14,472 nucleotides of DNA from JBFELO01 sp041552055. GTDB lineage: Bacteria; Acidobacteriota; Thermoanaerobaculia; Thermoanaerobaculales; Sulfomarinibacteraceae. Under the pieces are notes generated by a model that was given only the letters and a program-made list of their open reading frames with translations, made no database searches and was not told where the DNA came from. Position numbers and translations under genes: made by a program. Within the stretch, counting starts at the first letter, position 1, and the number at the start of each line of letters is the position of its first letter. The DNA lies in the NCBI GenBank assembly GCA_041552055.1, contig JBFELO010000115.1, positions 1-14,472 on the forward strand, written 5' to 3'. This document shows positions 12,318 through 14,472 of the stretch, in pieces.

Positions 12318-14058
12318 GACGTGTGATCACCCCTCGTCTGGCGGCGCCGTCCACACGGACGGACAGCGGGTTGGCGATCCGCACGTGGCGAACGATCTCC
12401 GACTCGGTCACGGCGGGTAGACGATCGAGCCAGTCCCAGTCGATGGTCGATAGCGCATCGTGGCGGACCGAGAAATAAAGCACCTGAAAGCTGAGCAGGT
12501 TGTGAAAGAAGTGCGAACCCTGCGACAGGTCCGGATTGACCTGAGGCAAGGTGGCCTCGACGATCGCTCGCGCACCGCTGATCTGCGGCCACACGATAGG
12601 CACGCCGCATCGGGCATCGGACGTGCCCCAGCGACCGAAGCCGATCAGCAGGTAGCGCCGCCCTTCGGCGATGAGCTCGCTGTTGATCTCCTCCAACTCG
12701 GCCGCCATCTGAAACGTCCGCGCGGGATCGAACGCCTCCGGCCGCAGGTAGACCACATCCGTCAAGGTGTCGTCATGACCGTTGCCGAGCACGTTGTCCG
12801 AGGCCACCAGCACCGTGTCGCTCTCGAGTTGGTCGGGGGTCACCGTGACGTCCTCCCCGCCGACCATCATCGGGCGGACCTGGAGCAGACCGAAGCGCGC
12901 CGGCACGGCGTCACGGTCGTCGAGCGTCACGGCAAACTCGATCTCGACCTCGGATCCGATAGCGCTCTTGGCACGCTCCAGGAGGCCCTCGAGCAGCGGG
13001 GTGAACGGGATGAAGCGCGAGCCCAGCAGGGGCGCGAAGGTGAGCGCCCGGGGACCTCGACCTCCCAATCCCGCGGACAGCCGATCCGATTGCGGATCGT
13101 ACGTGGAGACCAGGTACTTGAGGGAGCCGTCGTCCTCGGCCTCTGTCAGCCCGGGGTGGGTGAGGTACTCGGTCTCCCGGATCGGATCGGGTAACGGCGG
13201 CTCTCCCATATGGACGGCCCAGAACGAGGTCTGGGTGTTCTTCAGCAGATCCCCGATGTCGTTGTACGGGGGCGGGGCCTTCGGCGCAGCCGGAGAGAAG
13301 TGCCAACAGGTACCGCCATCGACCACGGTCTTGCCGAGACCCAACGCGAGGTAGACGACCCCGTCCGACGGATGCGCGCCTCCGGTGGGGTAGAAGTTGA
13401 AGGAGCGCGCGACTCCCGAGACGTGGGGGTAGTAGCGGTGGTTTACCGTTCGTCCCATGACTTCCTGGATGATGACCGCCATCCGCTCGGACCCAGGCGG
13501 GAGTCCGATCGTCTGAAGGTACTCCCGCGCCCCCTTGAAGAAGGTGGAGGCATAGACGAACTTCACTGCCTCGATCAGACGTCGAAAACGAGCGTCCTCC
13601 TCGAGCTCCGCGTTGGGGATCATCTTGGTGTCGTACACACCGGCGAAGGGGTGGGCGAGGTGGTCCTCGAGCAGGCTGGACGAGCGGACCGCGAGCGGCG
13701 TGTGAACCTGGGCCGCGATCGCGCGCAGATCGCCGACCCACTCGGGCGGGAACTCGGCGTGCTGGAACGCGTGCGCGATCCGGTCGTCGGGAGGAGTGGA
13801 CTCGATGAGGTCCGCGAGCTGATTGACCTCCATGAAGTCCTCGAACACCTCGGTCGTCACGACCGTCAGGTTCGGGACCTCGACGTTGAAGAAGGGGGAG
13901 GCATCGACGCCGAAATGTGGCAGGATCTCGTCTCGAATCAGACGCAGGCCCTCGGCCTTGCCCCCGATCTCTCCCGAGCCGATACCGGTAAAGCTCTGGC
14001 TGCCGTCGAAGAAGTCGCGATCGAAACGTCGCAGGGCCACTGCCGCGGATCCCTCCAT
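12310..14058 (-). CDS. PEP/pyruvate-binding-domain (PPDK_N) protein
   Basis: A 582-aa paralogue of its downstream neighbour, without the GAF-like or nucleotidyltransferase parts. The ATP-grasp features are in the same order: GSGEIGGKAEGL (27-38), LAVRSSSLLEDH (122-133, R125), IIQEVMGRTVNHRYYPHVSG (196-215), LALGLGKTVVDGG (237-249), VEIEFAVTLDDRD and FGLLQVRPMM (371-398). A C-terminal region follows with LIGFGRWGTSD (471-481) and SQGSHFFHNL (512-521). No TGGxTSHAA phosphohistidine motif or PEP barrel is present. Similar proteins with these motifs occur in several environmental phyla, but I know of no proven reaction. ATG 14058 is chosen because family similarity begins there; the open frame beyond it runs into repeats. 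The ribosome site is weak (GGAATTGAG). It shares an operon with the next gene. Confidence 0.85.
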   Translation of the reverse strand: MEGSAAVALRRFDRDFFDGSQSFTGIGSGEIGGKAEGLRLIRDEILPHFGVDASPFFNVEVPNLTVVTTEVFEDFMEVNQLADLIESTPPDDRIAHAFQHAEFPPEWVGDLRAIAAQVHTPLAVRSSSLLEDHLAHPFAGVYDTKMIPNAELEEDARFRRLIEAVKFVYASTFFKGAREYLQTIGLPPGSERMAVIIQEVMGRTVNHRYYPHVSGVARSFNFYPTGGAHPSDGVVYLALGLGKTVVDGGTCWHFSPAAPKAPPPYNDIGDLLKNTQTSFWAVHMGEPPLPDPIRETEYLTHPGLTEAEDDGSLKYLVSTYDPQSDRLSAGLGGRGPRALTFAPLLGSRFIPFTPLLEGLLERAKSAIGSEVEIEFAVTLDDRDAVPARFGLLQVRPMMVGGEDVTVTPDQLESDTVLVASDNVLGNGHDDTLTDVVYLRPEAFDPARTFQMAAELEEINSELIAEGRRYLLIGFGRWGTSDARCGVPIVWPQISGARAIVEATLPQVNPDLSQGSHFFHNLLSFQVLYFSVRHDALSTIDWDWLDRLPAVTESEIVRHVRIANPLSVRVDGAARRGVITRHD

Positions 14059-14075
14059 CTCAATTCCAGGGTGAT

Positions 14076-14096
14076 ACCGAGAGAGGGGGGTGTCAA
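14076..14096 (-). promoter_or_regulatory. Possible promoter of the PPDK_N operon
   Basis: On the minus strand a perfect TTGACA (14096-14091) lies 33 nt before the operon start codon. The best -10 candidate, TATCAC, begins only 14 nt after it, shorter than the usual 16-18, so the call is weak. Confidence 0.3.
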
Positions 14097-14122
14097 GGAG
14101 AACACCGCGATACGGACACTGC

Positions 14123-14152
14123 GGGGCGCCGGTGCTCCGCGCCCCCAGCACC
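14123..14152. repeat. Two overlapping, mutually exclusive GC hairpins
   Basis: GGGGCGC (14123-14129) can pair with GCGCCCC (14139-14145), and GGTGCT (14131-14136) can pair with AGCACC (14147-14152). The two stems overlap and cannot form together. No T-run follows, so neither is called a terminator. Confidence 0.4.
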
Positions 14153-14181
14153 TCAAGTCCGGAATCGCGACGAGCGTGTCC

Positions 14182-14246
14182 GTGCCGGGCACCCCGTGGC
14201 TCGAGTCGTTTGCCCATGCCTGTGCGTGCGACCGAGTGCCCGGCAC
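14182..14246 (+). repeat. Hairpin type A, copy 3 (centre pair changed)
   Basis: An 11-bp perfect stem GTGCCGGGCAC/GTGCCCGGCAC. Copies 1 and 2 have A and T at the centre of the two arms, whereas this one has G and C, so both sides changed together. The loop keeps GTGGCT, TTGCCCA, GCCTG and GCGACCG. Confidence 0.8.
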
Positions 14247-14269
14247 CGGGCTCTGCAATTGGAACGGGC

Positions 14270-14340
14270 GGGAAGCGCACCGGGGAGAGGGCGCCTCGAG
14301 TGTCAGATGGCCGACGCGATTGCGAAGTCCACGACAGCGC
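14270..14340 (+). repeat. Conserved spacer and linker before module copy 3
   Basis: Blocks in order: CGGGAAGCGC, CCGGGGAGAGGGCGCCTCGA, GTGTCAGATGGCCGACGCGA, TGCGAAGTC and CACGACAGCGC. It joins hairpin A to hairpin B directly, without the CGCCGAGGCGCA linker used at 203-255 and 6681-6750. Confidence 0.65.
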
Positions 14341-14472
14341 CTTCTGCGGGCGTGCCGTCCTCTCGCTTTCTGCGGGGTGCCGGGTACAGGATTTCGAGGT
14401 CCACGATCGCCGGGGGATCGTGTGGCAACGGGGCCTCGAAATTCTGTACCGGGCTCCCACGGGGAGCGCTTC
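14337..14472 (+). repeat. Dispersed module, hairpin type B, copy 3 (runs off the edge)
   Basis: It matches 1501-1632 with only two mismatches in 132 nt, both in the leader (14343-14344). Stem arms are 14381-14400 and 14434-14453, with the inner CACGATC/GATCGTG hairpin at 14402-14422. The spacer after it is cut by the window end. Confidence 0.88.

Larger units (their letters stand above)
14059..14472. other. Gene-free gap 4: operon promoter region and module array
   Basis: No gene is supported. From the operon outward: a possible TTGACA box (14091-14096), a pair of competing GC hairpins (14123-14152), hairpin A copy 3 (14182-14246), a spacer and linker (14270-14340), and dispersed module copy 3 (14337-14472), which runs to the window edge. 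Confidence 0.8.

Noticed and set aside
14059..14460. Upstream extension of the PPDK_N frame
   Set aside because: The extra residues are translated from the repeat modules and show no protein-family resemblance.

Overview
This is a GC-rich (roughly two-thirds G+C by eye) bacterial chromosomal window with nine supportable genes and four repeat-filled gaps. The gene set (tandem PEP/pyruvate-binding-domain proteins, a TIGR02266-type PilZ protein with a C-terminal AMIN domain, an XPD-like helicase with a fused nuclease) and the heptamer-rich gaps suggest an environmental bacterium, perhaps Acidobacteriota of the Thermoanaerobaculia kind or a myxobacterium/deltaproteobacterium-like lineage. No rRNA or other phylogenetic marker is present, so the assignment is tentative.

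Layout. 1-598: gene-free gap with hairpin modules and heptamer repeats. 599-1287 (minus): vapBC toxin-antitoxin operon with an ATGA overlap. 1297-1964: second repeat-filled gap. 1965-4391 (minus): PD-(D/E)XK nuclease fused to an Fe-S XPD/DinG-type helicase. 4428-4919 (plus): small SnoaL/DUF4440-like lipoprotein, divergent from the helicase. 5043-6578 (plus): PilZ-linker-TM-AMIN protein. 6579-7354: third repeat gap, between two convergent genes. 7355-8125 (minus): two-domain VOC protein. 8209-9060 (plus): calcineurin-like phosphoesterase. 9102-14058 (minus): two-gene operon of related PPDK_N-type proteins; the downstream one also has an N-terminal GAF-like region and a C-terminal nucleotidyltransferase domain. 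14059-14472: fourth repeat gap.

The most unusual content is noncoding. All four large gaps hold one modular repeat system, always in the same (+) orientation. Conserved spacer blocks (core GGGAAGCGC...GGGAGAGGGCGC, then GGTGTCAG, then ACGACAGCGCC, then TGCGGGCGTGCCGTCC) alternate with long hairpins. The spacers are conserved, while the hairpins fall into at least three sequence types. Within a type the arms differ at positions that change on both sides, so pairing is kept. One module is almost identical in three places spread over 13 kb. No transposase, reverse transcriptase, integrase or cas gene is visible in the window. Separate period-7 micro-arrays lie within about 12-18 bp of the stop codons of three minus-strand genes. 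The protein genes do not form one obvious pathway. The clearest functional units are vapBC and the two-gene PPDK_N operon.
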